NCBI GenBank assembly: GCA_023953845.1
Contig: JAMLJC010000001.1
Coordinates: forward strand, 2,418,001-2,482,000
Reading direction: 5' to 3'
Source of the DNA: Rhizobiaceae bacterium
GTDB lineage: Bacteria; Pseudomonadota; Alphaproteobacteria; Rhizobiales; Rhizobiaceae
Length of the DNA: 64,000 bases
The notes beneath the pieces are model-generated. The model did not search any database. It had not been told where the DNA came from and saw only the letters and a list, made by a program, of their open reading frames with translations. Position numbers and translations under genes: made by a program. Below are positions 51,058 to 59,620 of the stretch, piece after piece; within the stretch, counting starts at the first letter, position 1, and each line of letters begins with the position of its first letter.

Positions 51058-52347
51058 ATGACCCGGCAATTTCCTGGCCTGCCGAATGACCTGCATGCCG
51101 GAGTTTTTCCCTCCGGCGGCAGCTCGCCGGCATATGACACGATCGAATGGAGCAGACGGGCCGCTCGTCGGACGAACGATACGCTGCGGGCCTTCACGCT
51201 TGTCAATGATGCGGAGTTTCGTTCGAATCCTTCGCTGCCGCTGGACGGCCTCGCGATCGGCGTGAAGGATCTCTACGACACGGCCGGTCTGGCCACGGCT
51301 TACGGCTCGCCGATCTACCGCGATCACGTTCCGGCGAACGATGCGGCTCTCGTCGCGCGGCTCAAGGCGCTCGGCGCCTTCGTCCTCGGCAAGACGGTGA
51401 CCACCGAATTCGCGTGGCGGCAAGCCGGGCCGACGGTCAATCCCTACAATCCGGAGCACACGCCCGGCGGCTCGTCCAGCGGCTCGGCCGCTGCCGTCGC
51501 CGCCGGCATCGTGCCTCTCGCGCTCGGCACGCAGACTTTCGGCTCGATCATCCGGCCCGCCGCCTTCTGCGGGGTGTTCGGGTTCAAGCCGGGTTATGGA
51601 GCGTTGCCCCTCGACGGTGTCCAGCCGCTCAGCCCGTCGCTCGACCATGCCGGCTATCTCGCCCGCTCGGTCGAGACCGTGCGGCGCCTGCATGGCCTCG
51701 TACTGGATGAATCGCGCCCGTTGGTGCGGTCCGAAAAGCCCCGGCTTCGGCTGGTTCGCAGCCGATATTGGCAGCAGGCAAGCGACACGCAGCGGATCGC
51801 CTTCGAAAGCGCGGTCGAGGCGCTCCGCAAGGCCGGCGCGGATATGCATGAGGAGGAATTGCCGTCGTCGTTCGACGGAGGTTTTGGCTTCGCCGAGACG
51901 ATCCTGCGCCGGGAGTCGGCAACGATCTATCGCCCGCTCATCGATCGATGGCCGGCCGAGGTCAGCATCCACATCAGGGAGCTTGTGGAAAAAGGCGAGG
52001 AGTTGTCGGCGGAGGATTATCCGGCCGCTCTCGCTGCCCGGGATGAATTGAAGGACCGCCTGCGCCGGGAAATGGAGGGCTTCGACGCTATCCTGACCTT
52101 GTCCGCGCTGGGAGAAGCTCCGCTGCTCGGCGAGGGCACCGGCAATCCGGGGCCTTGCGTGCTCTGGACGCTGTTGGGCGTTCCGACCGCCTCCCTGCCT
52201 TGCGGCTTCGGCCGGCACGGGCTGCCGCTCGCCATCCAGCTTGTGGGCGCGGCGGGCCATGACTTCGAACTGCTCGATCTTTGCGCCTTTGCCGAAAAGG
52301 TCCTGCGCGCGGGTCTGGACCCGTCCGGCTCCCGCAGTGCTCAGTAG
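51058..52347 (+). CDS. Amidase-signature family amidohydrolase
   Basis: 429 residues. It has the Ser-cisSer-Lys amidase layout: Lys in PLDGLAIGVKDLYDTAG, GGSSSGSAAAVAAGIVPLAL with the serines, and FGSIIRPAAFCGVFGFKPGYG. In the family these residues hydrolyse carboxamides such as maleamate, allophanate or aryl amides. An amide bond is expected after ring opening by the NicX-type dioxygenase, so this enzyme could remove ammonia from that product. It starts 77 bases after box A. Its 3' end overlaps the convergent dehydrogenase by 7 bases. Confidence 0.87.
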   Translation: MTRQFPGLPNDLHAGVFPSGGSSPAYDTIEWSRRAARRTNDTLRAFTLVNDAEFRSNPSLPLDGLAIGVKDLYDTAGLATAYGSPIYRDHVPANDAALVARLKALGAFVLGKTVTTEFAWRQAGPTVNPYNPEHTPGGSSSGSAAAVAAGIVPLALGTQTFGSIIRPAAFCGVFGFKPGYGALPLDGVQPLSPSLDHAGYLARSVETVRRLHGLVLDESRPLVRSEKPRLRLVRSRYWQQASDTQRIAFESAVEALRKAGADMHEEELPSSFDGGFGFAETILRRESATIYRPLIDRWPAEVSIHIRELVEKGEELSAEDYPAALAARDELKDRLRREMEGFDAILTLSALGEAPLLGEGTGNPGPCVLWTLLGVPTASLPCGFGRHGLPLAIQLVGAAGHDFELLDLCAFAEKVLRAGLDPSGSRSAQ

Positions 52348-53339
52348 CCCTTGCCGCGCTCGGCGATGTCGGCGAGGGCTTCGCCGCGGCTCCATCTGGA
52401 AAGATTGTCGAGCAGCTTCTTCGTCAGGCGCTCGTGATGATCGGCCGAGAACCACGCCACATGCGGCGTCAGCGTCACGCGGGGGTTGGCGTAGAACGGA
52501 TGTCCCGCCGGCAGGGGTTCCGGCTCGGTCACGTCGAGCGTCGCATGGCGCAGCTGGCCGCTCTCGAGCGCCGCGTGGAGCGCGTCATGATCGACGAGGC
52601 TGCCGCGCGCGACATTGATGAGATGGGCGTCCGGCTTGCAGGCCGCCAGCGTTTCGGCGTTGATGATGTGGCGCGTTTCAGGTGTTGCCGGGGCGCACAG
52701 GACGAGCTGGTCGGCGATCGCCGCCAGTTCGTGGATGGATTTGACGAAGCGGCCGGAGCCGTCGTCGCCGCTCCTGCGCAGCGCCTTGACGACCATGCCC
52801 ATGCCGCGCGCACGCTCCGCTATGGCCTGCCCGATCGCGCCATAGCCGACGAGGCCGAGCGTCTTGCCGCGAACGGCGCTGAGCGTGTGCTTCGGCCATT
52901 TGTGTTCGTCGGCGATGGACTGGAGGTGCGCGTGGTCCCGTCCGACCATGTCGTCGAAGCGCTTGATGTCGCGGAACATCGCTGCCAGCACATATTCCGC
53001 GATCGGCTCGGCCGTGATGCCGCGCGCGCAGGCGACTGTCGTGCCGTCCCACGCCCAGTCAGGCAAGGCGTCGACGCCTGCCGAGGCGAGCTGGATATAG
53101 CGTATGCCGAACGGCCACCCCGCCGGCGCCTCCTTCGGTGCGCCGCGCCACGCGCCGATGAAGCTGAGCATCGCCTGCGCGTTTGCGGGAGGAAGCCAGA
53201 TCGGCTGATCCGCGGTCTTGCGGATCAGCACCGGATGTGCCTCGTGGCGTTCGAAATGCGGCAGTTCGGCCTCCGAGAGGCCATAGAAAACGATGGGAAC
53301 GGCCTTCCGCGTCGGGTTTGAATCCTGTTCCGGCCTCAT
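52341..53339 (-). CDS. D-2-hydroxyacid dehydrogenase family protein
   Basis: 332 residues from the ATG at 53339 (AAAGG before it); the frame is open further but unrelated upstream. NAD-binding motif LGLVGYGAIGQAIAERA, catalytic Arg in INVARGSLVDHDAL, Glu in DVTEPEPLPAGHP and His in TPHVAWFS are all present. It would interconvert a 2-keto acid and a D-2-hydroxy acid in the cytoplasm. It is the third gene after the amidohydrolase and class II aldolase-like genes on the - strand. Confidence 0.9.
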   Translation of the reverse strand: MRPEQDSNPTRKAVPIVFYGLSEAELPHFERHEAHPVLIRKTADQPIWLPPANAQAMLSFIGAWRGAPKEAPAGWPFGIRYIQLASAGVDALPDWAWDGTTVACARGITAEPIAEYVLAAMFRDIKRFDDMVGRDHAHLQSIADEHKWPKHTLSAVRGKTLGLVGYGAIGQAIAERARGMGMVVKALRRSGDDGSGRFVKSIHELAAIADQLVLCAPATPETRHIINAETLAACKPDAHLINVARGSLVDHDALHAALESGQLRHATLDVTEPEPLPAGHPFYANPRVTLTPHVAWFSADHHERLTKKLLDNLSRWSRGEALADIAERGKGY

Positions 53340-53437
53340 GCCGCGCCTTTCTCTTGCTGTTTGCGGCGCGCCGGTTGCCGGCGCGCCGCAGATGGCCTTG
53401 GGAGGTTGCAGGCCGTTATCGGACAAGCGCGATGGTG

Positions 53438-54226
53438 TCAGGTATTGTACGGAATCGGATCGCGCGAAATCAGGCGGAGGCATGCCGCCCATGCAAGCTC
53501 CTGATGCTCCACGAATGACGACGCTTCCGGGTTGGCTTGCTTCTCGGTCGTCTTGCGCACTTCCTCGGGCGGAATGACAAGTTCGCGGCCGCCGGAAAGG
53601 GCGGCGATCTGTGCCTGGCAGGCCCGTTCGAGAAAATAGATCCAGTTCCATGTCTGCGAGGCGCTGGGTCCGCCGACCAGCAGGCCGTGATTGCGCAGGA
53701 TCATCGCGTTGTGGGTGCCGAGGTCGGCAATGATGCGCTCGCGTTCATCGAGATTGAGCGCGATGCCCTCATAGCCATGATAGGCGATGCGGCCGTAGAA
53801 TTTCAGCGCAAGCTGGGTGAGGGGCAGCAGGCCGTCCTTCTGGCAGGAAACCGCCATGCCGGCCGCCGTATGCGTGTGCAGGACGAACTGCAGATCGTGG
53901 CGCGCCATGTGCACTGCGGAATGGATCGTGAAGCCTGCCGGGTTCACCTTCTTCTGGCCGCGGTTGGGCTGGTCGACGATGTTGCCGTTCATGTCGATCT
54001 TGACCAGATCGGAGGCGCGCATCTCGTCGAACAGAAGGCCGTACTGGTTGATGAGGAAGTGATGCTCCGGCCCGGGGATGCGGACGCTGATATGCGTGTA
54101 GATGAGGTCGGTCATCCGGAAGTGCGCGACGAGACGGTAGAGAGCGGCCAGATCAAGTCGCAGCCTCCACTCTTCATCGCTGATGCCTTCTATCGGAGAA
54201 GTTGCGTTTGCATGTGACATGGACAT
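53438..54226 (-). CDS. Class II aldolase/adducin-family protein
   Basis: 262 residues. Metal-binding class II aldolase features are visible: FRMTDLIYTHISVRIPGPEH, VLHTHTAAGMAVSCQ (HTH metal pair), and NHGLLVGGPSASQTWNWIYF with the later His. The family includes sugar-phosphate aldolases and decarboxylases. One member decarboxylates a pyridine dicarboxylate in the vitamin B6 pathway of Mesorhizobium loti (recalled). Located between an amidohydrolase and a dehydrogenase gene, it may cleave or decarboxylate a ring-derived acid. The substrate cannot be told from the sequence. Confidence 0.88.
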   Translation of the reverse strand: MSMSHANATSPIEGISDEEWRLRLDLAALYRLVAHFRMTDLIYTHISVRIPGPEHHFLINQYGLLFDEMRASDLVKIDMNGNIVDQPNRGQKKVNPAGFTIHSAVHMARHDLQFVLHTHTAAGMAVSCQKDGLLPLTQLALKFYGRIAYHGYEGIALNLDERERIIADLGTHNAMILRNHGLLVGGPSASQTWNWIYFLERACQAQIAALSGGRELVIPPEEVRKTTEKQANPEASSFVEHQELAWAACLRLISRDPIPYNT

Positions 54227-54273
54227 CCCTCCTGCGGATGCGACGATGAATGGATCTGGATCGGGCCTGGAGG

Positions 54274-55170
54274 TCAGATCCGGTAGAATTTCTCCGCGGT
54301 CGCGGCGAAGAGCTGCTCGCGCTCGCCATCGGTGAAGTCGGCCGTGACCGTGTCATAGGCGTCGAAGAGGACTTCGAAGGAGCTGTAGAGCTTGTCGACC
54401 GGGAAGTTGCTGCCGAACATCGCGCGTCCCGGCCCGAAAATGTCGATCATGGTCAGGATGTAGGGCCGGATCGACTCCACGGTCCAGTCGTGGTCGACCA
54501 TGCCGAGGCCGGAAAGCTTGATGAAGACGTGGTCGAGGCTTGCCAGGCGCTCGAGGCCGCGCTTCCAGCGCTTGAGCTCCTGCAGACTGCGGTCGACTGG
54601 CATGCCGGAGTGATCGATAACCACCGGAATACCGGCATTTTCCTTCAGCAGTTCGTAGGCCTGCTCCATCTGCCCGGCGTAGACCTGCAGGTCGAAGCTC
54701 AGGCCGTAGCGGGAGAGCAGGGCGAAATTCGAGCGCCATGTCGCGTGTTCGAGATAGTTCTCGGGCGCGTACACCTTGCTCATGTCGGAGTGCCAGTTGA
54801 TCATCTGGCGGATGCCGCGCACATTGGCGTGCCTGACGTGCTCTTCCATCACCGCCTGCGCATCGGGATTGTGCAGTTCGACCTTGGCGACGATGGCGTG
54901 CGGATATCCGTGCGCGTCGGCTATCTGCTGCAGCCACGCGGTCTCCTCGACGGCTTTCGCCGGGTCGGCGCCGGCCTCGACATGCACCGATTTCACGACA
55001 TTGTGGTGTCCGAAGCCGGCGCGGTAGCGATCGAGCGTGAAATTGTCGGTGATCGGAGTGACGTCGCCGCAGATGGACGGACCGACGGGCCGGTTACAGA
55101 GCCAGGGATAATGGATGTGGTTGAGGTCCCACAGATGGTGGTGGGCGTCGACAATACGCAGCTTGGACAC
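54274..55170 (-). CDS. Amidohydrolase-2 family TIM-barrel hydrolase/decarboxylase
   Basis: 298 residues from a GTG at 55170, favoured because AAGGGGAACGAGC precedes it. RIVDAHHHLWDLNHIHYPWL is the metal-binding start of the COG3618 group (lactonases such as LigI and L-fuconolactonase). HVEAGADPAKAVEETAWLQ, IPVVIDHSGMP and AMFGSNFPVD complete the barrel. It would open a lactone or decarboxylate an aromatic acid. It is the first gene of the amidohydrolase-aldolase-dehydrogenase unit, with LysR-type box E about 80 bases upstream. Confidence 0.87.
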   Translation of the reverse strand: MSKLRIVDAHHHLWDLNHIHYPWLCNRPVGPSICGDVTPITDNFTLDRYRAGFGHHNVVKSVHVEAGADPAKAVEETAWLQQIADAHGYPHAIVAKVELHNPDAQAVMEEHVRHANVRGIRQMINWHSDMSKVYAPENYLEHATWRSNFALLSRYGLSFDLQVYAGQMEQAYELLKENAGIPVVIDHSGMPVDRSLQELKRWKRGLERLASLDHVFIKLSGLGMVDHDWTVESIRPYILTMIDIFGPGRAMFGSNFPVDKLYSSFEVLFDAYDTVTADFTDGEREQLFAATAEKFYRI

Positions 55171-55245
55171 GCTCGTTCCCCTTTGCCAGTGAGGGAGAGT
55201 GTTCCGCATCTGCCCGTCGCTTACAAAGATATTGTCGTTGCCGCT

Positions 55246-55260
55246 ATAACCGAACGGAAT
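55246..55260. promoter_or_regulatory. LysR-type box E upstream of the amidohydrolase unit
   Basis: ATAACC-GAA-CGGAAT, preceded by CCGCT. The left half fits the consensus well; the right half is the weakest of the six sites but keeps the T-N11-A positions. Confidence 0.5.
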
Positions 55261-55268
55261 AATGGCGC

Positions 55269-55910
55269 TCAGCGCGGCGCCGGCCGCGTCCGTGGGGTAG
55301 GGGCGTTCAGCATGTCGCCGCGCGTGACGTAGAGCGGGCCGCCGATGCGCCCGAGCGGCCGATAGAGGGACGGGTCGATCCGGTCGCCCTGCCACACCGC
55401 CTCGCGGACATGGAAACAGACGACGGTCCCGACGATCAGGCGGTGCGCGTCGAGGTCGCCCACGTCGATGATGCGGTCGAGCCGGCATTCCATGGCGATG
55501 ACCGCATCGGCGATGAAAGGCGTCCCGATCAGGCGCGAGGGCTGCATGGCGACACGCAGTTCCGCCGCCTCGCTCGCATCGGGAGGAAAGGCATAGGCGC
55601 TGTTGACGACGGGCTCGAGCAGGTCCTGCGTCACCGCATTGACGCAGAACTCGCCTGTATCGCCGACATTGACGAGCGTGTCCTTGAGGCTTTCCGTGCC
55701 CGGCCCGACGCTGATCAGCACCTTTGGCGGCGTGTAGCTGATGAAGGTGTAGCTGCTGAAGGGCGCAAGGTTGACGGTCCCGTTCCCGTTGCGGCTCGAT
55801 ACCCAGGCGATGGGTCGTGGCGTCACCGTTGCCGAGATCAGCTTGTAGGCCTGATCGGAGGTGAGCTTGTCGCTCTCGAAGACGAGCGTATCGTTGTCTA
55901 GGCGCGTCAT
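55269..55910 (-). CDS. Flavin reductase-like FMN-binding protein (second paralogue)
   Basis: 213 residues from the ATG at 55910, one base after the enoyl-CoA hydratase stop. It has the split-barrel signature LISATVTPRPIAWVSSRNG, VNLAPFSSYTFISYTPPKV, DTLVNVGDTGEFCVNAVT and AMECRLDRIIDVGDLDAHRL. It is related to the protein at 34,154-34,810. No oxygenase component lies beside it, so its flavin-dependent partner is elsewhere or it acts alone. It is the last gene of the GMC-ECH-reductase unit. Confidence 0.83.
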   Translation of the reverse strand: MTRLDNDTLVFESDKLTSDQAYKLISATVTPRPIAWVSSRNGNGTVNLAPFSSYTFISYTPPKVLISVGPGTESLKDTLVNVGDTGEFCVNAVTQDLLEPVVNSAYAFPPDASEAAELRVAMQPSRLIGTPFIADAVIAMECRLDRIIDVGDLDAHRLIVGTVVCFHVREAVWQGDRIDPSLYRPLGRIGGPLYVTRGDMLNAPTPRTRPAPR

Positions 55911-55911
55911 C

Positions 55912-56709
55912 TCATCTGGCCTTGAACGGTCCGGCCGGGCGCTTCTCCGCGAATGCCCTGACGGCCTCGGCGAAATCCTCGGTGAGGTGCAGCCGGGAAG
56001 GCTCGGCCTGGAAGGCGACCTCACGCGTCAGCTTCATGAAATGCCACCGCCTGATGCGCGCCGTCTCCCGCACGCTGAGCGGCGGGCAGGCGGCGATCTG
56101 GCGCGCCATCTCCAGCGCGGACTCCACCGCCTTGCTCGCTTCCGCCACGCGGCTGAACAGACCGGCGTCGCGCGCCTCTGCGGCGGTGAACGGCCTGCCC
56201 GTGAGGCACACGTCGTCGGCGAAGGCGCCACAACCCCGCGCCTTCATCAGCGCCCAGTGACGATATCCGCCGAGGCCGCGGACGGTTTCCGTCACCTGCA
56301 GCCGGGCCTCCGCGTCGGAGACGATCAGGTCGCAGTCGAGCGCGAGACCGAGGCCAAGTCCGAGTACGTTGCCATGGATGGCGGCGATCACCGGCTTGTT
56401 GTTGGCGGAGTGCGAGAAGAGTTCGAAGAACGGATGTCCGACGCTCATCTGGTCGCGCGAGTCCTCCATCTCCTCGCGGCTCGCCATCTGGCTTTCGCCG
56501 ACGTCCGCGCCGCTGCAGAATGATCTGCCCTGCCCGGAAAGAATGGCGACGTCGGCAGAGCGATCGAGGTCGAAGCGGTCGATGGTCCGCGCCAGCTCTC
56601 CTATCAGCGCGCGGGTCAGCGCGTTGTGCTTCTGCGGCCGCCTGATCTCGATCCGCGCGATCCTGTCCTCGACCTCGTAGCCGATGCTGCCTTCGACAGC
56701 CTGATCCAT
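55912..56709 (-). CDS. Enoyl-CoA hydratase/isomerase family protein
   Basis: 265 residues with crotonase-fold motifs: RIEIRRPQKHNALTRALIGE, GQGRSFCSGADVGE (oxyanion hole), NNKPVIAAIHGNVLGLGLGLAL and DAEARLQVTETVRGLGG. The usual Glu pair of hydratases is not obvious, as the active loop reads TETVRGLGGYRHW, so it may be an isomerase or ring-opening member. It is the middle gene of the GMC-ECH-reductase unit, 33 bases after the GMC gene. Confidence 0.88.
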   Translation of the reverse strand: MDQAVEGSIGYEVEDRIARIEIRRPQKHNALTRALIGELARTIDRFDLDRSADVAILSGQGRSFCSGADVGESQMASREEMEDSRDQMSVGHPFFELFSHSANNKPVIAAIHGNVLGLGLGLALDCDLIVSDAEARLQVTETVRGLGGYRHWALMKARGCGAFADDVCLTGRPFTAAEARDAGLFSRVAEASKAVESALEMARQIAACPPLSVRETARIRRWHFMKLTREVAFQAEPSRLHLTEDFAEAVRAFAEKRPAGPFKAR

Positions 56710-56742
56710 GTCGTCTCCTTCTGCGTACTGCTCGCGCCGGCC

Positions 56743-58353
56743 TCAGGCCGTCTGCAGCATACTCGCCGCGATCTTCTCGGCCGCCATGATGATGGGAGCA
56801 TTGATGTTGCCGCCGAGGGGCTCGGGGAAGATCGAGGCGTCGACCACGCGCAGTCCCTCCACGCCGAAAACCCGGCATTTCGCGTCCACCACGGCGTCCT
56901 CGTCGTCGGCGAGGCCCATCCGGCAGGTGCCGGCGGGATGGAAGGACAGCGACACGATGGAGCGGACATAGTCGTCGATCTCCCGGTCGCTCGTCTTCGT
57001 CAGGCCGGGGCCGATCTCCGTGCAGTGTTTCGACAGAACCGGCTGCTGGCCGATTTCCCGGAATAACTTGATGCCTTCGCGCATGCGCACGATGTCGGAA
57101 TCCGTGTTCAGCACAGCCTCCTCGATGCGCGGCGCGTCGAACGGGTCGGCCGACCGCAGCGTGACCGAACCGCGCCCTTCCGGCCGGCACATGATGACGC
57201 GGGTGAAGAACCGGTCCTCATAGGGCCGCACGAAGGGCGGGAAATAGGCATGCGCGTCCATCGGCGCGCCGACGAAGAGAAGCTGGAGGTCAGGCACGGC
57301 CTGCGCGGAGGTGCTCTTGACGAAGGCGGTGATGCCGCCCGGCAATTCGGTCGCGAAGCCCGAGCCGGCGAGCCATGCGCGCGCCATGCCGAACGCTGCC
57401 CGGTCGGCCCGCATGTTGCGATGGAATGGACCCGGCCTGTGGCGCTTGTAGGCGATAGAGGTACCATAATGGTCGTGAAGGTTGCGGCCGACGCCCGGCA
57501 GAGGAACCGCGCACTCTATGCCGGCCCGGCGAAGCTCGTCGGGGTCGCCGATGCCTGACAGCATGAGCAATTGCGGCGAGTTGAATGCGCCGGCGCTGAC
57601 GATGATTTGCGCGCGCGCTTCGGCCGATACGGTGGCGCCGCGGTATATGTAGTCGATGCCTGTCGCGCGTTCGTTTGCGAGCCGGATGCGCGAGACCTGC
57701 GCCCGCGTGACGATGGTGAGGTTGCGGCGTTTCATCGCCGGCTGGATATAGCCGGCCGCGGTCGAGCACCTGCGTCCGTTGCGCAGCGTGAGCTGCATGC
57801 GGGAAAAGCCTTCCTGCTTTTCGGCGTTGTAGTCCTCGGTCCAGTCGTGGCCGGCGTCGCCGCTCGCCGCCGCATAGGCCTCGATCACCTCGTCGCTGTA
57901 GCGCGACCGACCCGTGCCGATCGGGCCGCCGGCGCCGCGATAGGCCGTCGCGCCGCCTTCCCAGTCTTCCTGCTTGCGGAAGAAGGGCAACACGTCGTCA
58001 TAGCCCCAGCCGGCAAGCCCCGCGCGGTCCAGCCGGTCGTAGTCGTCGCGATGCCCGCGCACATAGGCCATGGTGTTGATGGAGGAAGTGCCGCCCATCA
58101 CCTTGCCGCGCGGGCAGTCCAGCACGCGGCCGCCGAGAGCCGCCACCGGCTCGCTCCTGTAGTTCCAGTTGTGCAGGCCCGCGCGGATGAGCATACCCCA
58201 GCCGATCGGCACGTGGATCAGCGGGTTTCTGTCCCAGCCGCCGGCCTCCACGAGCAGCACGCTCACCTGCGGGTTTTCGCTCAGCCGCGCCGCCATGGCG
58301 CAGCCGGCCGATCCGGCGCCGATGACGATGTAATCATAGGAGGCTTTCGCCAT
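56743..58353 (-). CDS. GMC-family FAD oxidoreductase
   Basis: 536 residues, usual choline-dehydrogenase size. FAD motif YIVIGAGSAGCAMAARLSE, PROSITE-type GKVMGGTSSINTMAYVRGH, substrate-side GAFNSPQLLMLSGIG, the catalytic His in SFHPAGTCRMG and the end motif NINAPIIMAAEKIAASML are present. GMC enzymes oxidise primary or secondary alcohols, and one family member is pyridoxine 4-oxidase. It is the first gene of its unit, with LysR-type box F about 120 bases upstream. The alcohol substrate is unknown. Confidence 0.92.
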   Translation of the reverse strand: MAKASYDYIVIGAGSAGCAMAARLSENPQVSVLLVEAGGWDRNPLIHVPIGWGMLIRAGLHNWNYRSEPVAALGGRVLDCPRGKVMGGTSSINTMAYVRGHRDDYDRLDRAGLAGWGYDDVLPFFRKQEDWEGGATAYRGAGGPIGTGRSRYSDEVIEAYAAASGDAGHDWTEDYNAEKQEGFSRMQLTLRNGRRCSTAAGYIQPAMKRRNLTIVTRAQVSRIRLANERATGIDYIYRGATVSAEARAQIIVSAGAFNSPQLLMLSGIGDPDELRRAGIECAVPLPGVGRNLHDHYGTSIAYKRHRPGPFHRNMRADRAAFGMARAWLAGSGFATELPGGITAFVKSTSAQAVPDLQLLFVGAPMDAHAYFPPFVRPYEDRFFTRVIMCRPEGRGSVTLRSADPFDAPRIEEAVLNTDSDIVRMREGIKLFREIGQQPVLSKHCTEIGPGLTKTSDREIDDYVRSIVSLSFHPAGTCRMGLADDEDAVVDAKCRVFGVEGLRVVDASIFPEPLGGNINAPIIMAAEKIAASMLQTA

Positions 58354-58472
58354 TGCGGCTCCGACGTGCTGAAACGGCCGAATCTGTGGTGAACAGTCCG
58401 TCCTGACCGGCCTGCCTCGCGATTTCGTACACGGCGGTGCTAGCAGGCAGAACGCATAATATGTCGATAGCT

Positions 58473-58487
58473 ATTCGCATCGGTTAT
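58473..58487. promoter_or_regulatory. LysR-type box F upstream of the GMC unit
   Basis: ATTCGC-ATC-GGTTAT, preceded by AGCT. It lies between the GMC start (-) and the LysR stop (-), so it can only serve the GMC promoter. Confidence 0.6.
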
Positions 58488-58540
58488 CACATCGTCCGCA
58501 ACGGCGGATGCATCGCGGCACGGGCGACGTGTCACGGCCG

Positions 58541-59482
58541 CTACTTGCCGATGAGATTCAGCTCGATGCAGACGGTGTTGATGCTGCGCAGCAGTGCCTT
58601 GCTGCTTTCGGTGAGCTCGATTTCGGCGGCATGCACGAGGCCGAGCGGCCTGACGAGGTCCGGGAGAAGATCGCGCGTCGAGAGGCGGTCGAGCGGAATG
58701 TAGCGCAGGTCGCCGGACGAGGTGCTCATCTCGGCCGAATAGGCGGGCAGGATGCCGATGAAGTCGGTCTTGCGGGCCACCTCGCGCAGGAACACCAGCG
58801 AGTTGCTCTCGATGGGGCGCGTCGGAACTTCGATGTTCTCCTCCCGCGCGAGCCGCGAGACGCTCTCCCAGAGCGGCAACGCGTCCTCCAGCATCACCCA
58901 GCGCGAGCTCATCAGGTCCTTCAGCGAAATCTCGCGCTGCGTCAGGAGTTTGTGCCCTGTCCGCACGACCAGTGCGAAACTGTCTTCGAAGAGCCTCTGG
59001 ACCTTGAGGTCCGGGCCTTTCGTGCGTTCGTCCAGCACGGTGAACAGAAGGTCGAGGTCGCCGCGATGGAGATCGACCAGAAGCTCCGAGATCGTGCCGC
59101 TGCGCACGCGGACCTTCAGATGCGGGCGCTTCAGTGCGATCCGCACGATGGCCTTCGGGATGATCTGGTCGAGGATGCCCGGACCCGGCGTCACGCCCAG
59201 CGAGATCGAGCCGGTGAGCAGGCCCCTTATGTGGTCGAGGTCGTCATTGGCGCGGCGCAGTTCCGCCGTGACCGAGCGTGCGCGCCGGTAGAACGATTCG
59301 CCGAAGACGGTGAGCTTCACGCCGCGCGGTCCCCGCTCGAGCAGGCGAACGCCGAGCTGTTCCTCCAGCAATCTCAGGCTCTTGCTCAATGCCGGCTGCG
59401 AGACGTTTAGCCGCTTGGAGGTTCGGCTCAGGCTGCCGCTTTCGACCACATCGACGAAGCGCTCCAACTGCTTTTGATCCAA
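58541..59482 (-). CDS. LysR-type transcriptional regulator
   Basis: 313 residues from a TTG at 59482; no in-frame ATG or GTG lies upstream before a stop, and the LysR N-terminus begins here. The winged HTH reads FVDVVESGSLSRTSKRLNV, SQPALSKSLRLLEEQLGVRL. The effector domain follows (GSISLGVTPGPGILDQIIPK, DLLFTVLDERTKGPDLKVQ). It is divergent from the NicX-like gene. Box B lies just before its own start, so autoregulation is likely. It is the only regulator in the catabolic region and the probable binder of boxes A-F. Its inducer is probably the pathway substrate or an intermediate. Confidence 0.93.
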   Translation of the reverse strand: MDQKQLERFVDVVESGSLSRTSKRLNVSQPALSKSLRLLEEQLGVRLLERGPRGVKLTVFGESFYRRARSVTAELRRANDDLDHIRGLLTGSISLGVTPGPGILDQIIPKAIVRIALKRPHLKVRVRSGTISELLVDLHRGDLDLLFTVLDERTKGPDLKVQRLFEDSFALVVRTGHKLLTQREISLKDLMSSRWVMLEDALPLWESVSRLAREENIEVPTRPIESNSLVFLREVARKTDFIGILPAYSAEMSTSSGDLRYIPLDRLSTRDLLPDLVRPLGLVHAAEIELTESSKALLRSINTVCIELNLIGK

Positions 59483-59488
59483 ACCGCT

Positions 59489-59503
59489 ATTCCCGTTGGC
59501 AAT
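59489..59503. promoter_or_regulatory. LysR-type box B in the lysR/nicX-like divergent region
   Basis: ATTCCC-GTT-GGCAAT, preceded by CCGCT. It shares CCCGTTGGC with box A. It is 7 bases from the lysR start and about 120 bases before the NicX-like gene, a usual place for a LysR recognition site that also represses lysR. Confidence 0.7.
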
Positions 59504-59620
59504 ATCTGGAACGATCTCTGAACTGGATGGCTATCGTTTGCAAGACTAATCATCCGGGATGACCACCTCGTAAGAGGCGGGTATTTGTGAGCGGCGAGAG
59601 CCAACGTCACGGAGCCACGC

